Assembly: GCA_900110395.1 (NCBI GenBank)
Contig: FODP01000005.1
Span: 430,705 to 494,704, forward strand
Direction: 5' to 3'
From: Rhodospirillales bacterium URHD0017
Lineage (GTDB): Bacteria; Pseudomonadota; Alphaproteobacteria; Reyranellales; Reyranellaceae
DNA: 64,000 nt
Of this stretch, positions 29,150 through 38,444 are shown one piece after another. A program made the translations under genes and the position numbers. Each line of letters begins with the position of its first letter. The stretch's first letter is position 1. The notes beneath the pieces are model-generated. The model searched no databases. It was given only the letters and a program-made list of their open reading frames with translations, and was not told the origin of the DNA.

Positions 29150-30612
29150 GCGCTACCGCGCCCACGCCCGCAAGCGTGCCCGCCCGCGGTTGGCGCGAGA
29201 CAGCGGCGATCTACGCGCATCCGCGTGTCGTCACCTTCCTGTTCCTCGGCTTTTCCGCCGGCCTGCCATTCCTGCTGGTATTTTCGACCTTATCGGCATG
29301 GATGAAGCGTTCGGACGTCAGCCTCGCCACCATCGGGTTCGCCAGCTGGATCGGTATCACCTATTCGATCAAGTTCGTCTGGTCGCCGGTCGTCGACCGC
29401 GTGCCGCTGCCGCTGCTGACACGCTGGCTGGGGCGGCGCCGGGCCTGGCTGCTGCTGTCGCAGGCCGGGATCGGTCTTGGCTTGCTGGCGATGTCGTTCT
29501 GCGATCCACGCACCGAGCTTGCCTTGCTGGTGACTTTCTCCGTGATCGTGGCCTTCTCTTCGGCAACGCAGGATATCGCGCTGGACGCCTTCCGCATCGA
29601 GGCGACCGACAAGAGCCTGCAAGGGCCGACGGCTGCCACCTATCAGCTTGGTTATCGCATCGCCGTGCTGATTGCGAGCGCCGGCGCGCTGTACGTCGCC
29701 GCCTTCTATTCGTGGCCGGTCGCCTACCAGGCGATGGCGGCGTTCGCGCTGGTCGGAATCGTCACGACTTTGGTGGTTTCCGAGCCGCCGAAACGGATCG
29801 AGGTAGCGACCGAAGAACGGGAAGCCAAGGTCAGCGAATTCGCCGGTCGCTACGCACAGCTCCATCCCGCGTTGCGCAACGCGATCGTCTGGATCTACGG
29901 CGCGATCGTTTGCCCCTTCGTCGACTTCTTCGTCCGCTTCCGGTGGGTCGGCGTGTTGTTACTGGCCTTCATCGCCTTGTTCCGCCTGTGCGACATCCCC
30001 ATGGGAGTCATGGCCTATCCGTTCTATCTCGGCCTGGGCTTCGACGAATTGCAGATCGCCAACATCAGCAAGATCTTCGGGTCGGTGATGACGGGGCTGG
30101 GCGCGCTGCTGGGAGGGGTCCTGGTGTTTCGCCTTGGCCCCGCGCGCCTCCTGGTGCTGTCGGTAATCCTGATCGCCGGATCGAACCTCACCTTCGCCTG
30201 GCTTTCCGCCCTCGGCCGTGCCGATTCCCTTGTGCTGACGATTGCAATCAGCGTCGACAACCTGGCCGGCGGCTTCTCGGGATCGGTTTTCATCGCCTTC
30301 CTGTCGGGCCTCACCAATACCGCGTATACGGCGACCCAATACGCGTTGTTCACGTCGCTCATGTTGCTGCCCGGCAAGATACTCGGCGGCTATTCCGGCG
30401 TGATCGTCGAATGGCTGCAGGCTTCCGCACGCGACGTACCGGTGCTGGCCGCCTTGCTCGACTGGATGAACGCAGCGCCGAAATACCAGGGGTTCACCCT
30501 GTTCTTTATCTACACCACGTTGCTCGGCTTGCCGGCGCTGCTCTTGGCGATCCCGGTCAACCGTTACTTCGCAAAAGAAACCCCTCCTTCCGCGAAGAAG
30601 GAGGGGCAGTAA
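29146..30612 (+). CDS. ampG: AmpG-like MFS permease
   Basis: About 488 residues with twelve or more helices. The stretch HPRVVTFLFLGFSAGLPFLL at the start, VWSPVVDRVPLPLL, and SSATQDIALDAFRIE in helix 4 are diagnostic of AmpG, which imports anhydromuropeptides for cell-wall recycling. No ATG fits; I chose the TTG at 29146 that overlaps the kinase stop (TTGA), with an in-frame GTG at 29176 as the alternative. It ends 140 bases before a palindromic repeat and converges on phoB. Confidence 0.85.
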   Translation: MSATAPTPASVPARGWRETAAIYAHPRVVTFLFLGFSAGLPFLLVFSTLSAWMKRSDVSLATIGFASWIGITYSIKFVWSPVVDRVPLPLLTRWLGRRRAWLLLSQAGIGLGLLAMSFCDPRTELALLVTFSVIVAFSSATQDIALDAFRIEATDKSLQGPTAATYQLGYRIAVLIASAGALYVAAFYSWPVAYQAMAAFALVGIVTTLVVSEPPKRIEVATEEREAKVSEFAGRYAQLHPALRNAIVWIYGAIVCPFVDFFVRFRWVGVLLLAFIALFRLCDIPMGVMAYPFYLGLGFDELQIANISKIFGSVMTGLGALLGGVLVFRLGPARLLVLSVILIAGSNLTFAWLSALGRADSLVLTIAISVDNLAGGFSGSVFIAFLSGLTNTAYTATQYALFTSLMLLPGKILGGYSGVIVEWLQASARDVPVLAALLDWMNAAPKYQGFTLFFIYTTLLGLPALLLAIPVNRYFAKETPPSAKKEGQ

Positions 30613-30751
30613 ATCGGCGTCGGGGTGTCATCCGCGCCGGGGGAACCGGCCCATTCCGGAGCGGGGCGTGGGGTTTGCCGGCCGGGAACGGGCAACACTG
30701 GTGTAGTCCCCCGAGGCTACAAAACCGTGACCGCCGGTGTGGATAACGGGA

Positions 30752-30824
30752 ACTGTCACCCCGAGCGAAGCGAGGGGCCTTTAAGGCAACAGGAAAGGTC
30801 CCTCGCTACGCTCGGGATGACAGT
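30752..30824. repeat. Interspersed palindromic element, copy 2
   Basis: Two 31-base arms (30752-30782 and 30794-30824) pair at 28 of 31 positions around an 11-base loop. The core (TCxCCCCGAGCG... AAGGTCCCTCG...CTCGGGATGACA) is shared with copy 1 at 3238-3313. It lies between the convergent ampG-like and phoB genes, nine bases from the phoB stop, and may serve as a terminator hairpin. The rest of the 221-base gap shows nothing clear. Confidence 0.85.
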
Positions 30825-30833
30825 GGCCCAGCG

Positions 30834-31577
30834 TCAGCCCGGCGTGGCGTCGAGGGCGTAGCCCGCGGCGCGGACGGTGCGGATCAGGTCGGCTTGGTTC
30901 TCGCCGTTCAGGGCAATGCGCAGGCGGCGGATGTGCACGTCGACGGTGCGCGCCTCGACATAGACGTCCTTGCCCCACACCGCGTCCAAAAGCTGCTCGC
31001 GCGAGAAGACGCGGCCGGGATGCTCCATGAAATGGCGCAGCAGGCGGAACTCGGTGGGCCCGAGATGGACCGGCTTGCCGGCCCGCGTCACGCGATGGGC
31101 CACCAGATCCATGACGATATCGGCGTAGCTCAACGCCTCGTCGGCCAACGCGGGCCGGATGCGGCGCAGCACGGCGCGGATGCGGGCGACGAGCTCGGTC
31201 GGCGAGAACGGCTTGGAGACATAATCGTCGGCGCCGGCATCGAGACCGCGCACGCGATCGCCCTCCTCGCCGCGCGCCGTCAGCATGATGATCGGCAGGT
31301 TGGCGGTGATGGTCTGGCGGCGCAGCTGGCGGCAGACTTCGATGCCCGACATCAGGGGCAGCATCCAATCGAGCAGAATGAGGTCGGGCACGTCCTCCTG
31401 CACCGAGGCCAGCGCCTCCTCGCCGTCATAGGCGACCGAGACGCGGAAGCCCGATTGCTCGAGGTTGTAGCGCAAGAGCTCGACCAGGGCCGTCTCGTCC
31501 TCGACGACCAGCACGCGCGGCTTGATCGACGAGGTCGACGCGTCGCGCCGCGAAGGGGCCTGCGCCGCCATGCTCAT
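30834..31577 (-). CDS. phoB: Phosphate response regulator PhoB
   Basis: A 247-residue OmpR-type regulator. The receiver domain has the acidic pair in VVEDE, phospho-acceptor Asp about residue 70 in LILLDWML and Lys in VSKPFSP; the winged-helix domain has the recognition stretch GRVFSREQLLDAVWG and ARTVDVHIRRLR. It is the last gene of the pst operon and starts within the phoU stop (ATGA). The N-terminus is about 20 residues longer than usual before the receiver. The sensor kinase PhoR is not in the window. Confidence 0.93.
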   Translation of the reverse strand: MSMAAQAPSRRDASTSSIKPRVLVVEDETALVELLRYNLEQSGFRVSVAYDGEEALASVQEDVPDLILLDWMLPLMSGIEVCRQLRRQTITANLPIIMLTARGEEGDRVRGLDAGADDYVSKPFSPTELVARIRAVLRRIRPALADEALSYADIVMDLVAHRVTRAGKPVHLGPTEFRLLRHFMEHPGRVFSREQLLDAVWGKDVYVEARTVDVHIRRLRIALNGENQADLIRTVRAAGYALDATPG

Positions 31578-32284
31578 GACGCGTTCCCCGCAACATAGAG
31601 CGAGGCGCTGCCCTTGGGCCGCGTCTCGTCGAAGCCATGGCCGGTGGCGCGGAAGCTCACCAGCTCGGCGATGTTGGTGACGTGGTCGCCGGCACGCTCG
31701 ATGTTCTTGGCCATGAACAGAAGATGCGTGCACGAGGTGATCGTGCGCGGGTCTTCCATCATGTAGGTCAGAAGCTCGCGGAACAGGCCGGTATAGACCT
31801 GGTCGATCTCCTCGTCGCGCTGCCAGACATCGTGCGCCTTGGCGACGTCGTTCGAGGCGAAGGCATCGAGCACGTCCTTGAGCGCGGTGCGCACCAGGCG
31901 CCCCAGGCGGTCGATGCCGGTCACCGCCGCCGGCGGCGCCGTCACGTTGTTCAGCACGATGGTGCGCTTGGCGGTGTTCTTGGCGTAGTCGGCGATCCGC
32001 TCGAGGGCGGCCGCGATCTTGATCGACGACAGGATGACGCGAAGATCGACGGCCATCGGCTGGCGCAGCGCCAGGAGCTTGACCGTCTGCTCCTGCACGG
32101 CGTTGTCCAGAGCATCGACGCGCGCGTCGGCGCCGATGACCTGCTCGGCGATCTCCGAATCGCCCTGGCGCAGCGCCACCAGGCACTGGGTGAGCGCGGT
32201 CTCGGCCAAGCCGCCCATCTCGCTGATGGTCGCGCTCAGCCGCTCCAGCTCTTCGTCGAACCGCTTGAGGGTATGTTCCGCCAT
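31574..32284 (-). CDS. phoU: Phosphate signalling regulator PhoU
   Basis: A 236-residue all-helical protein with two PhoU repeats. Metal-cluster motifs are EQTVKLLALRQPMAVDLR and ERIADYAKNTAKR in the first half, and ERAGDHVTNIAELV in the second. PhoU links the PstSCAB transporter to PhoR and keeps the Pho response off when phosphate is ample. It starts 13 bases after pstB and overlaps phoB. Confidence 0.95.
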   Translation of the reverse strand: MAEHTLKRFDEELERLSATISEMGGLAETALTQCLVALRQGDSEIAEQVIGADARVDALDNAVQEQTVKLLALRQPMAVDLRVILSSIKIAAALERIADYAKNTAKRTIVLNNVTAPPAAVTGIDRLGRLVRTALKDVLDAFASNDVAKAHDVWQRDEEIDQVYTGLFRELLTYMMEDPRTITSCTHLLFMAKNIERAGDHVTNIAELVSFRATGHGFDETRPKGSASLYVAGNAS

Positions 32285-32297
32285 CTTCTTCTCCGTT

Positions 32298-33149
32298 TCA
32301 GCCGAAGCGGCCGGTGATGTAGGCCTGGGTGCGGCTGTCCTTGGGGGTGGTGAACAACGTCTCGGTGGCGCCGAACTCGATCAGCTCGCCGAGATACATG
32401 AAGGCCGTGAAGTCCGAGACGCGCGCCGCCTGCTGCATGTTGTGGGTGACGATGACGATCGTGTAGTCCTGCTTCAGCTCGTCGATCAGCTCCTCGATCT
32501 TGGCGGTCGAGATCGGATCGAGCGCCGAGCAGGGCTCGTCGAACAGGATCACCTCGGGCTTCACCGCCACGGTGCGCGCGATACAGAGCCGCTGCTGCTG
32601 ACCGCCCGACAGGCTCTGGCCGTTGGCCAAAAGCTTGTCCTTGACCTCGTCCCACAGGGCGGCGCGGCGCAAGGCCAATTCGACGCGGGCATCGAGCTCG
32701 GCGCGCGGCAGGGTCTCGTAGAGCCGGATGCCGAAGGCGATGTTCTCGTAGATCGACATCGGGAACGGCGTCGGCTTCTGGAACACCATGCCGATGCGGG
32801 CACGCAGGAGGTTGATGTCCTGGTCGGCGCGCAGCAGGTTGTCGCCGTCGAACAGCACCTCGCCGGTGGCGCGTTGGCCGGGATAGAGGTCGTACATGCG
32901 GTTGAGCACGCGCAAGAGCGTGGACTTGCCGCAGCCCGACGGGCCGATGAAGGCCGTGGTCTTATTGGCATAGAGCGACAGGCTGATGCCCTTGAGCGCC
33001 CGGCTGTCGCCATAGAAGAATTCCAGGTTCTTGATCGACACCTTGTCGGCCAAGCCGGCGGTGTCGACCTTGGCGTGGCTCGCCACGGGGACGGCGGTGG
33101 TGAGGCCGTGGCCGTGGGCCCTCTGGTCATTGGCAGGGGCGATGCTCAT
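32298..33149 (-). CDS. pstB: Phosphate ABC transporter ATP-binding protein PstB
   Basis: A 283-residue ABC ATPase: Walker [10 protein letters not shown], signature [13 protein letters not shown], Walker [14 protein letters not shown] and switch His in VIVTHNM. The start at 33149 follows AGGAAG by five bases and overlaps the pstA stop. An extra 35 or so residues precede the ABC core compared with E. coli. It drives uptake of inorganic phosphate with PstC, PstA and PstS. Confidence 0.96.
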   Translation of the reverse strand: MSIAPANDQRAHGHGLTTAVPVASHAKVDTAGLADKVSIKNLEFFYGDSRALKGISLSLYANKTTAFIGPSGCGKSTLLRVLNRMYDLYPGQRATGEVLFDGDNLLRADQDINLLRARIGMVFQKPTPFPMSIYENIAFGIRLYETLPRAELDARVELALRRAALWDEVKDKLLANGQSLSGGQQQRLCIARTVAVKPEVILFDEPCSALDPISTAKIEELIDELKQDYTIVIVTHNMQQAARVSDFTAFMYLGELIEFGATETLFTTPKDSRTQAYITGRFG

Positions 33150-34012
33150 GACGACTTCCTCGTGGCGGTAAGGGATCGGGCGATGATGCTGAGCGCCAGC
33201 ACGGCGACGGTGATCAGGAGGGCGCCGGTCCAGGCAAGCTTCTGCCACTCCTCGTAGGGCGACAGGGCGAACTGGAAGATGACCACCGGGAGGCTGGGCA
33301 TCGGCTGGTTCATGTTGACGCTGAAGAACTGGTTGTTGAGCGCCGTGAACAGGAGCGGCGCGGTCTCGCCGCTGATGCGCGCCACGGCCAGCAGGACACC
33401 GGTGACGATGCCGGCGCGGGCGGCGCGATAGGCGATGCGCGTGATCATCAGCGCCCGCGGCAGCCCGATCGAGGCGGCGGCCTCGCGCAGTGTGTCGGGC
33501 ACCAGGGTCAGCATGTCCTCGGTGGTGCGCACGACGACGGGGATCACGATCACCGCCAGCGCCACGGCGCCGGCCCAGCCCGAGAAGTGGCCCATCGGCG
33601 CCACCATGATCTCGTAGATGAACAGGCCGACCACGATCGACGGCGCGCTGAGCAGGATGTCGTTGATGAAACGCACGACGCTCGAGAGCTTGTCGTGCCG
33701 CCCATACTCGGCGAGGTACGTGCCGGCCAAAATGCCGATCGGCGTGCCGATGGCGACGGCCAGCACGGTGATGATCAGGCTGCCCGTGACGGCGTTCAAC
33801 AGGCCGCCTGCCGCACCCGGTGGCGGCGTGTTCTCGGTGAATACCGCGAGCGACAGTCCGCCGATGCCGTGGAACAGCAGGATGCCCAGGATCAGCACCA
33901 GCCAGCCCAGGCCGAAGCCGGTGGCGACCCAGGCCAGCGTCTTGTAGACGGCGTTGCGGCGGCGGCGGCCGGCATAGCGCGGGCTGGTGGTCGCGAGCGA
34001 GGCGGTGGCCAT
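33146..34012 (-). CDS. pstA: Phosphate ABC transporter permease PstA
   Basis: A 288-residue permease with six predicted helices and the binding-protein-dependent permease motif [17 protein letters not shown] near residue 185. It overlaps pstB by four bases and follows pstC after five bases. The start at 34012 gives the usual N-terminus; the frame is open upstream through pstC. Confidence 0.94.
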   Translation of the reverse strand: MATASLATTSPRYAGRRRRNAVYKTLAWVATGFGLGWLVLILGILLFHGIGGLSLAVFTENTPPPGAAGGLLNAVTGSLIITVLAVAIGTPIGILAGTYLAEYGRHDKLSSVVRFINDILLSAPSIVVGLFIYEIMVAPMGHFSGWAGAVALAVIVIPVVVRTTEDMLTLVPDTLREAAASIGLPRALMITRIAYRAARAGIVTGVLLAVARISGETAPLLFTALNNQFFSVNMNQPMPSLPVVIFQFALSPYEEWQKLAWTGALLITVAVLALSIIARSLTATRKSS

Positions 34013-34017
34013 GACGG

Positions 34018-35031
34018 TCACCCCGGCCTTTGCTGGAGGCGCAGCAGCATGTAGCGCGCGATCGCCAGCACGATGAAGGTGATGAAGAACAGGATCAGGC
34101 CCAGCGCCACCAGCGAGGAGGTGTAGAGGTCGCCGACCGCTTCGGTGAACTCGTTGGCGATCGATGCCGAGATGGTGGTGCCCGGCGCCAGCAGCGAGGC
34201 CGAGACGTGGTGGGCGTTGCCGATCACGAAGGTCACGGCCATGGTCTCGCCGAGCGCACGGCCCAGCCCCAGCATGACGCCGCCGATGACACCAACCCGC
34301 GTGTAGGGCAGCACGACGTAGCGAAACACTTCCCACGTCGTGCAGCCGACGCCATAGGCCGCTTCCTTCAGGACCGGCGGCACCGCCTCGAACACGTCGC
34401 GCGAGATCGAGGTGATGAAGGGTAGCACCATGATCGCGAGGATGAGCCCGGCGGTCAGCATGCCGATGCCGTAGGGCGGGCCTTCGAACAATACGTTGAG
34501 CACCGGCACATGCTCGAAGGAGTCGATCAGGAACGGCTGCACGTACTTCTGGAGGAACGGAGCAAAGACGAACAGGCCCCAGATGCCGTAGATGATGCTG
34601 GGGATGCCGGCCAGCAGCTCGATGGCGATGCCGATCGGACGGCGCAGCACCATCGGGCAGAGCTCGGTGAGAAAGAACGCGATCATCAGGCCGACGGGCA
34701 CCGCGATCAGCATGGCGATGGCCGAGGTGATCAGCGTGCCGTAGATCGGCGCCAGCGCGCCGAACCGCTCGGTGACCGGGTTCCAGGATTGGTCGAACAG
34801 AAAGGAGAAGCCGAAGGTACCGAGCGCGGGCGTCGCACCGATGACCAAGGCGATGATCACGCCGCTCAGCAGCGCCAGCACGCCGAGCGCCGCAAAGCGC
34901 GTGAGATTGTGAAAGATGACGTCGGTGAGCCGCAGGCGCCGCAGCACGGCGCTGCGCGAGACCGCCTCGGCCGCCGTCACGCTTGCGCCTTTCAATGTCA
35001 TGTCGGTCACGTCAGGCCCCCCGGAATCCAT
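34018..35031 (-). CDS. pstC: Phosphate ABC transporter permease PstC
   Basis: A 337-residue permease with about six helices and the coupling motif [19 protein letters not shown] near residue 235. The ATG at 35031 is chosen because GGAGG lies ten bases upstream; a GTG or second ATG 8-11 codons later would also keep all helices. It forms the membrane channel with PstA. An intercistronic palindrome lies between it and pstS. Confidence 0.93.
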   Translation of the reverse strand: MDSGGPDVTDMTLKGASVTAAEAVSRSAVLRRLRLTDVIFHNLTRFAALGVLALLSGVIIALVIGATPALGTFGFSFLFDQSWNPVTERFGALAPIYGTLITSAIAMLIAVPVGLMIAFFLTELCPMVLRRPIGIAIELLAGIPSIIYGIWGLFVFAPFLQKYVQPFLIDSFEHVPVLNVLFEGPPYGIGMLTAGLILAIMVLPFITSISRDVFEAVPPVLKEAAYGVGCTTWEVFRYVVLPYTRVGVIGGVMLGLGRALGETMAVTFVIGNAHHVSASLLAPGTTISASIANEFTEAVGDLYTSSLVALGLILFFITFIVLAIARYMLLRLQQRPG

Positions 35032-35072
35032 CTGTCCGTCGCCTCCATCCGTGCTGCGGATGAAGGGGAGGC

Positions 35073-35102
35073 GGAGCGGATGCGATCGATCGCACCCGCT
35101 CC
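35073..35102. other. Intercistronic palindrome between pstS and pstC
   Basis: Seven-base arms GGAGCGG/CCGCTCC enclose the perfect 14-base palindrome TGCGATCGATCGCA, giving a 15-base-pair stem with one mismatch and almost no loop. Placed 19 bases after the pstS stop, it could stabilise the pstS message and lower expression of the downstream permease genes, a common arrangement for binding-protein genes. Function inferred. Confidence 0.55.
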
Positions 35103-35121
35103 TCTCCCGTCAGTCCGCGTC

Positions 35122-36168
35122 TCAGTTGGTCGGCGAGAACAGGGGCTTGCCGCCCGCGTCCTTGATGTCAGCCGACCACATCTTCTCGATGTCTTTCACC
35201 ACCTTGTCGTGCATCGGCACGTAGTCGAGCTCCTCGGCCATCTTGTCGCCCTTGGCGTAGGCCCAGGCGAAGAACTTCAGCGCCTCGGCGGTCGATGCGA
35301 CGTCCTGCGGCTTCTTGTAGAGCAGGATCCAGGTCGCCGCGGTCATCGGCCACGACTGGTCGCCGGGCTGGTTGGCGAGGATGACGCCGTAGCCGGGCTG
35401 GGAATTCCAGTCGGCGCTGGCGGCCGCGGCCTGGAAGCTGGCCGATGACGGCTCGACGGGCTTGCCCGCCTTGTTCACCATCTTGGTGTGGGTGAGCTTG
35501 TTCTGCTTGGCGTAGGCGTACTCGACATAGCCGATCGCGCCCTTGGTGTTGGCGACGTTGTTGGCGACGCCCTCGTTGCCCTTGGCGCCGATGCCGACCG
35601 GCCATTGCACGGCCGTGCTGACGCCGACCTTGCTCTTCCAGTCCGGGCTGACGTCGGCGAGGTAGTAGGCGAAGTTGTAGGTCGTGCCCGAGCCGTCCGA
35701 GCGGCGCACCGGCACGATCGCCTGGCTGGGCAGCTTGGCGCCGGGGTTGAGCTTGGCGATCGCCGGATCGTCCCACTTCTTGATCTCGCCGAGATAGATC
35801 TTGGCGACCGTCGGTCCGTCGAGCGTGAGATCGCCCGGCTTGACGCCGTCGAGGTTCACCACCGGCACGATCGCGCCCATCACCATGGGGAACTGCGCCA
35901 GGCCCGACTCGTCGAGCTCCTTGCCCGACAGCGGCGCGTCGGAGGCGCCGAACGTCACGGTCTTGGCCTTGATCTGCTTGATGCCGCCGCCCGAGCCGAT
36001 CGACTGGTAGTTGAGGCCGCTGCCGGTCTCTTTCTTGTAGGCGTCCGCCCACTTGGCATAGATCGGATACGGAAACGTCGCGCCCGCGCCGGAGATGTCG
36101 ACGGCATTGGCGGCCACCGGCGACAAGGCCAGCACGGCCGTCGCCAGGGCGATTCTTGCGAAATTCAT
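35122..36168 (-). CDS. pstS: Phosphate-binding protein PstS
   Basis: A 348-residue periplasmic binding protein with a signal peptide (cleavage after ANA, about residue 22). Phosphate-binding motifs are [15 protein letters not shown] at the mature N-terminus, [11 protein letters not shown], and [14 protein letters not shown]. It is the first gene of the pstSCAB-phoU-phoB operon and lies behind a Pho box. AGGAGG lies six bases before the start. Confidence 0.96.
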   Translation of the reverse strand: MNFARIALATAVLALSPVAANAVDISGAGATFPYPIYAKWADAYKKETGSGLNYQSIGSGGGIKQIKAKTVTFGASDAPLSGKELDESGLAQFPMVMGAIVPVVNLDGVKPGDLTLDGPTVAKIYLGEIKKWDDPAIAKLNPGAKLPSQAIVPVRRSDGSGTTYNFAYYLADVSPDWKSKVGVSTAVQWPVGIGAKGNEGVANNVANTKGAIGYVEYAYAKQNKLTHTKMVNKAGKPVEPSSASFQAAAASADWNSQPGYGVILANQPGDQSWPMTAATWILLYKKPQDVASTAEALKFFAWAYAKGDKMAEELDYVPMHDKVVKDIEKMWSADIKDAGGKPLFSPTN

Positions 36169-36224
36169 AGGGTCCCTCCTTCGAGAATTCGAAGCGTCCT
36201 TCCCCTAGGAGCCGCACATCACTG

Positions 36225-36257
36225 TCATATTACGGATATGTGACAGTTCGATGACGG
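36225..36257 (-). promoter_or_regulatory. Pho box (three 11-bp units) upstream of pstS
   Basis: Read on the minus strand there are three consecutive 11-base units, CCGTCATCGAA, CTGTCACATAT and CCGTAATATGA, matching the PhoB direct-repeat form CTGTCAT-N4. They end 57 bases before the pstS start. The rest of the gap between pstS and the arsenic island (up to about 36,520) shows no other clear element. Confidence 0.75.
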
Positions 36258-36520
36258 TCACTCCGGCACCCTGAGGATTGAATGAACAAGGACAGAAGGG
36301 CCGCGTAGTTACGGGGCAGACGACGATGTAGGTCCGCGCACCAGACACTCGGCCCACGCAGATCGATAATAACTGAAGTATCATCCTGAGTCCATACCCG
36401 GGTAATTTTTTCGTGCCATAGAGCCCCCTCCCACCCCAAAGGATGGTGGCTCGGCGATGGGCGAAGCGGACGACTGCAAGCAGTGCCGTCAGCGCGGCGG
36501 CGTCATGCAGCTGTCATGCT

Positions 36521-36547
36521 TTTCGACTATTCGAGTACTATGGAATC
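36521..36547 (+). promoter_or_regulatory. Candidate ArsR operator, site 1
   Basis: The stretch contains TTCGACTATTCGAG followed by TATGGAA and matches site 2 at 39684-39709 in 19 of 27 aligned positions. It overlaps the chosen start codon of the arsR-arsC fusion, a position suited to autorepression. Related cores lie at 40801 and 41211. Inferred from recurrence of the motif only within this island. Confidence 0.45.
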
Positions 36548-37391
36548 GAAGCAGGCTGCCCTCGGCTTCTCCGCCCTGGCGCAGGAAACCCGCCTGGACC
36601 TGATGCGTCTTCTTGCCTCGCGCGGGGCCTCGGGCATGGCGGCCGGCGAGATCGCCGCCGCGCTGCGCCAGCCGCCCTCGACGCTCTCCTTCCATCTCGC
36701 CGCCCTCGAACAGGCCCAGCTCATCCAGTCGACGCGGCGCGGACGCCACCTGATCTATGCCGTGCGGTTCTTCGGCCTGCGCACGTTGTTCGGCTTCCTG
36801 ACCGAGACCTGCTGCGGCGGCCGCCCCGATCTGTGCGGCGACCTGGCCCGATTGCTTCCCGACGATCTGCCGGAGGAAAAGCCCATGACCGCCACCTTCA
36901 ATGTCCTGTTCCTGTGCACGCACAACTCGGCCCGCTCGCAGATGGCGCAGGCGATCCTGGAACGGATCGGCAAAGGGAAGTTCAACGCCTATTCGGCGGG
37001 CTCCGACCCGGCGCGCGCGCCCATGGCCGCAGTGCTCGGCAAGCTCGAGACGCTGGGTCACGACGTGTCCGAGCTGCATTGCAAGTCGTGGAACGAGTTC
37101 ACCGGTCCGGACGCGCCGCAGATGGATTTCGTCATCACGCTCTGCGACACGCTGCACGGGCAGGATTGCCCGGACGTCGGCGCCAATCCCATCACGGCGG
37201 CCTGGCCGCTGCCCGACCCGGCAAAGTTCAAGGGCACACAGGCCGAGCAGGCCACGATGATCAACGAGCTCTACGGCATGATCCGCCGCCGGCTCGAGAT
37301 CTTCGTCAACCTCCCGCATGCCTCGCTCGATCGCATGTCCCTGAAGAGGCGCCTCGACGAGCTGGGCGATAGCGCCCGCGCACCGGTCTGA
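36540..37391 (+). CDS. ArsR-ArsC fusion: arsenic-responsive repressor joined to arsenate reductase
   Basis: A 283-residue protein in two parts. Residues 1-100 are an ArsR-type winged helix (ALAQETRLDLMRLLASRG, then LRQPPSTLSFHLAALEQAQL) followed by a cysteine cluster TETCCGGRPDLCG that may sense As(III). Residues from about 115 are a low-molecular-weight phosphatase-fold arsenate reductase with the P-loop CTHNSAR (C-x5-R), further cysteines in LHCKSW and LCDTLHGQDC, and a closing Asp in LPDPAKFKG. The start at 36540 puts MESKQAALGFSALAQETR first, typical of ArsR; two earlier starts exist. The fusion couples sensing and As(V) reduction in one chain. Confidence 0.88.
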   Translation: MESKQAALGFSALAQETRLDLMRLLASRGASGMAAGEIAAALRQPPSTLSFHLAALEQAQLIQSTRRGRHLIYAVRFFGLRTLFGFLTETCCGGRPDLCGDLARLLPDDLPEEKPMTATFNVLFLCTHNSARSQMAQAILERIGKGKFNAYSAGSDPARAPMAAVLGKLETLGHDVSELHCKSWNEFTGPDAPQMDFVITLCDTLHGQDCPDVGANPITAAWPLPDPAKFKGTQAEQATMINELYGMIRRRLEIFVNLPHASLDRMSLKRRLDELGDSARAPV

Positions 37392-37403
37392 CGGAGGGCG
37401 AAG

Positions 37404-38444
37404 ATGAGAGTCGGCATCAATGGCATGGGCCGCATGGGGCGGCTGGCGTTGCGCGCCGCGCTGGGCGGCGTTCGCCGGCCGGGCGATGATCCACGCCGCG
37501 CCAATCGCCTGGACGTCGCGCATGTCAACGAGATCAAGGGTGGCGCCGCCGCGACCGCGCACCTGCTCGAATTCGACAGTATCCACGGCCGCTGGCATGG
37601 CTCGTTCACCGCCGACGAACGCGGCATCGCCGTCGACGGCCAGTACATCGGCTTCAGCGCCGAGCCCTCGCCTGGCGACATCGACTGGGGCGATCTCGGC
37701 TGCGAGATCGTGCTCGAGTGCACCGGCAAGTTCCTCAAGCCTGCCGAGCTCGACAGCTATTTCCAGCGCGGCGTGAAGCGGGTGATCGTTGCGGCTCCGG
37801 TCAAGGACGACCGCACTCTGAACGTCGTCGTCGGCGTCAACGACCGTCTCTACGAGCCCGAGCGCCATCGGCTTCTCACCTCGGCGTCGTGCACCACCAA
37901 CTGCCTGGCGCCGGTGGTCAAGGTCGTGCACGAGGCGATCGGCATCAGGCACGGTCAGATCACGACCATTCATGATCCGACCAACACCAACGTCGTGGTC
38001 GACGCGCCGCACAAGGACCTGCGGCGAGCGCGCTCGGCCATGACCTCGCTGGCGCCGACCACGACCGGCAGCGCCACGGCCATCGCGCTGATCTATCCCG
38101 AGCTCAAGGGCAAGCTGAACGGCCATGCGGTGCGTGCCCCGGTGCTCAACGCCAGCCTCACCGACTGTGTGTTCGAGCTCAGCCGACCGACGACCGAGGC
38201 CGAGGTGAATGAGCTGTTCGCGACGGCGGCGCAGGGACAGTTGGCGGGAATCCTCGGCTACGAGACGCGCCCGCTGGTCTCGGCCGACTACTGCAACGAC
38301 ACGCGGAGTTCCATCGTCGATGCGCCCAGCACGATGGTGACCGACGGCACGCTTCTCAAGGTCTACGCCTGGTACGACAATGAGATGGGCTATGTCTGCC
38401 GCATGGTCGATCTCGCCAACCTGGTGATCCAGGCGGAGGCGTGA
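37404..38444 (+). CDS. ArsJ-associated glyceraldehyde-3-phosphate dehydrogenase
   Basis: A 346-residue GAPDH with the NAD-binding motif [17 protein letters not shown] at the start and the catalytic site SASCTTNC (Cys about 163). The end [13 protein letters not shown] is conserved. In arsenic operons a dedicated GAPDH makes 1-arseno-3-phosphoglycerate from arsenate and glyceraldehyde-3-phosphate, which ArsJ then exports. The gene lies 12 bases after the arsR-arsC fusion and directly precedes arsJ, so this role is strongly supported by context rather than by a unique residue. Confidence 0.9.
   Translation: MRVGINGMGRMGRLALRAALGGVRRPGDDPRRANRLDVAHVNEIKGGAAATAHLLEFDSIHGRWHGSFTADERGIAVDGQYIGFSAEPSPGDIDWGDLGCEIVLECTGKFLKPAELDSYFQRGVKRVIVAAPVKDDRTLNVVVGVNDRLYEPERHRLLTSASCTTNCLAPVVKVVHEAIGIRHGQITTIHDPTNTNVVVDAPHKDLRRARSAMTSLAPTTTGSATAIALIYPELKGKLNGHAVRAPVLNASLTDCVFELSRPTTEAEVNELFATAAQGQLAGILGYETRPLVSADYCNDTRSSIVDAPSTMVTDGTLLKVYAWYDNEMGYVCRMVDLANLVIQAEA

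Noticed and set aside
36230..36439. Minus-strand frame of 69 codons upstream of pstS
   Set aside because: It covers the Pho box and promoter region, has no ribosome site and resembles no family.
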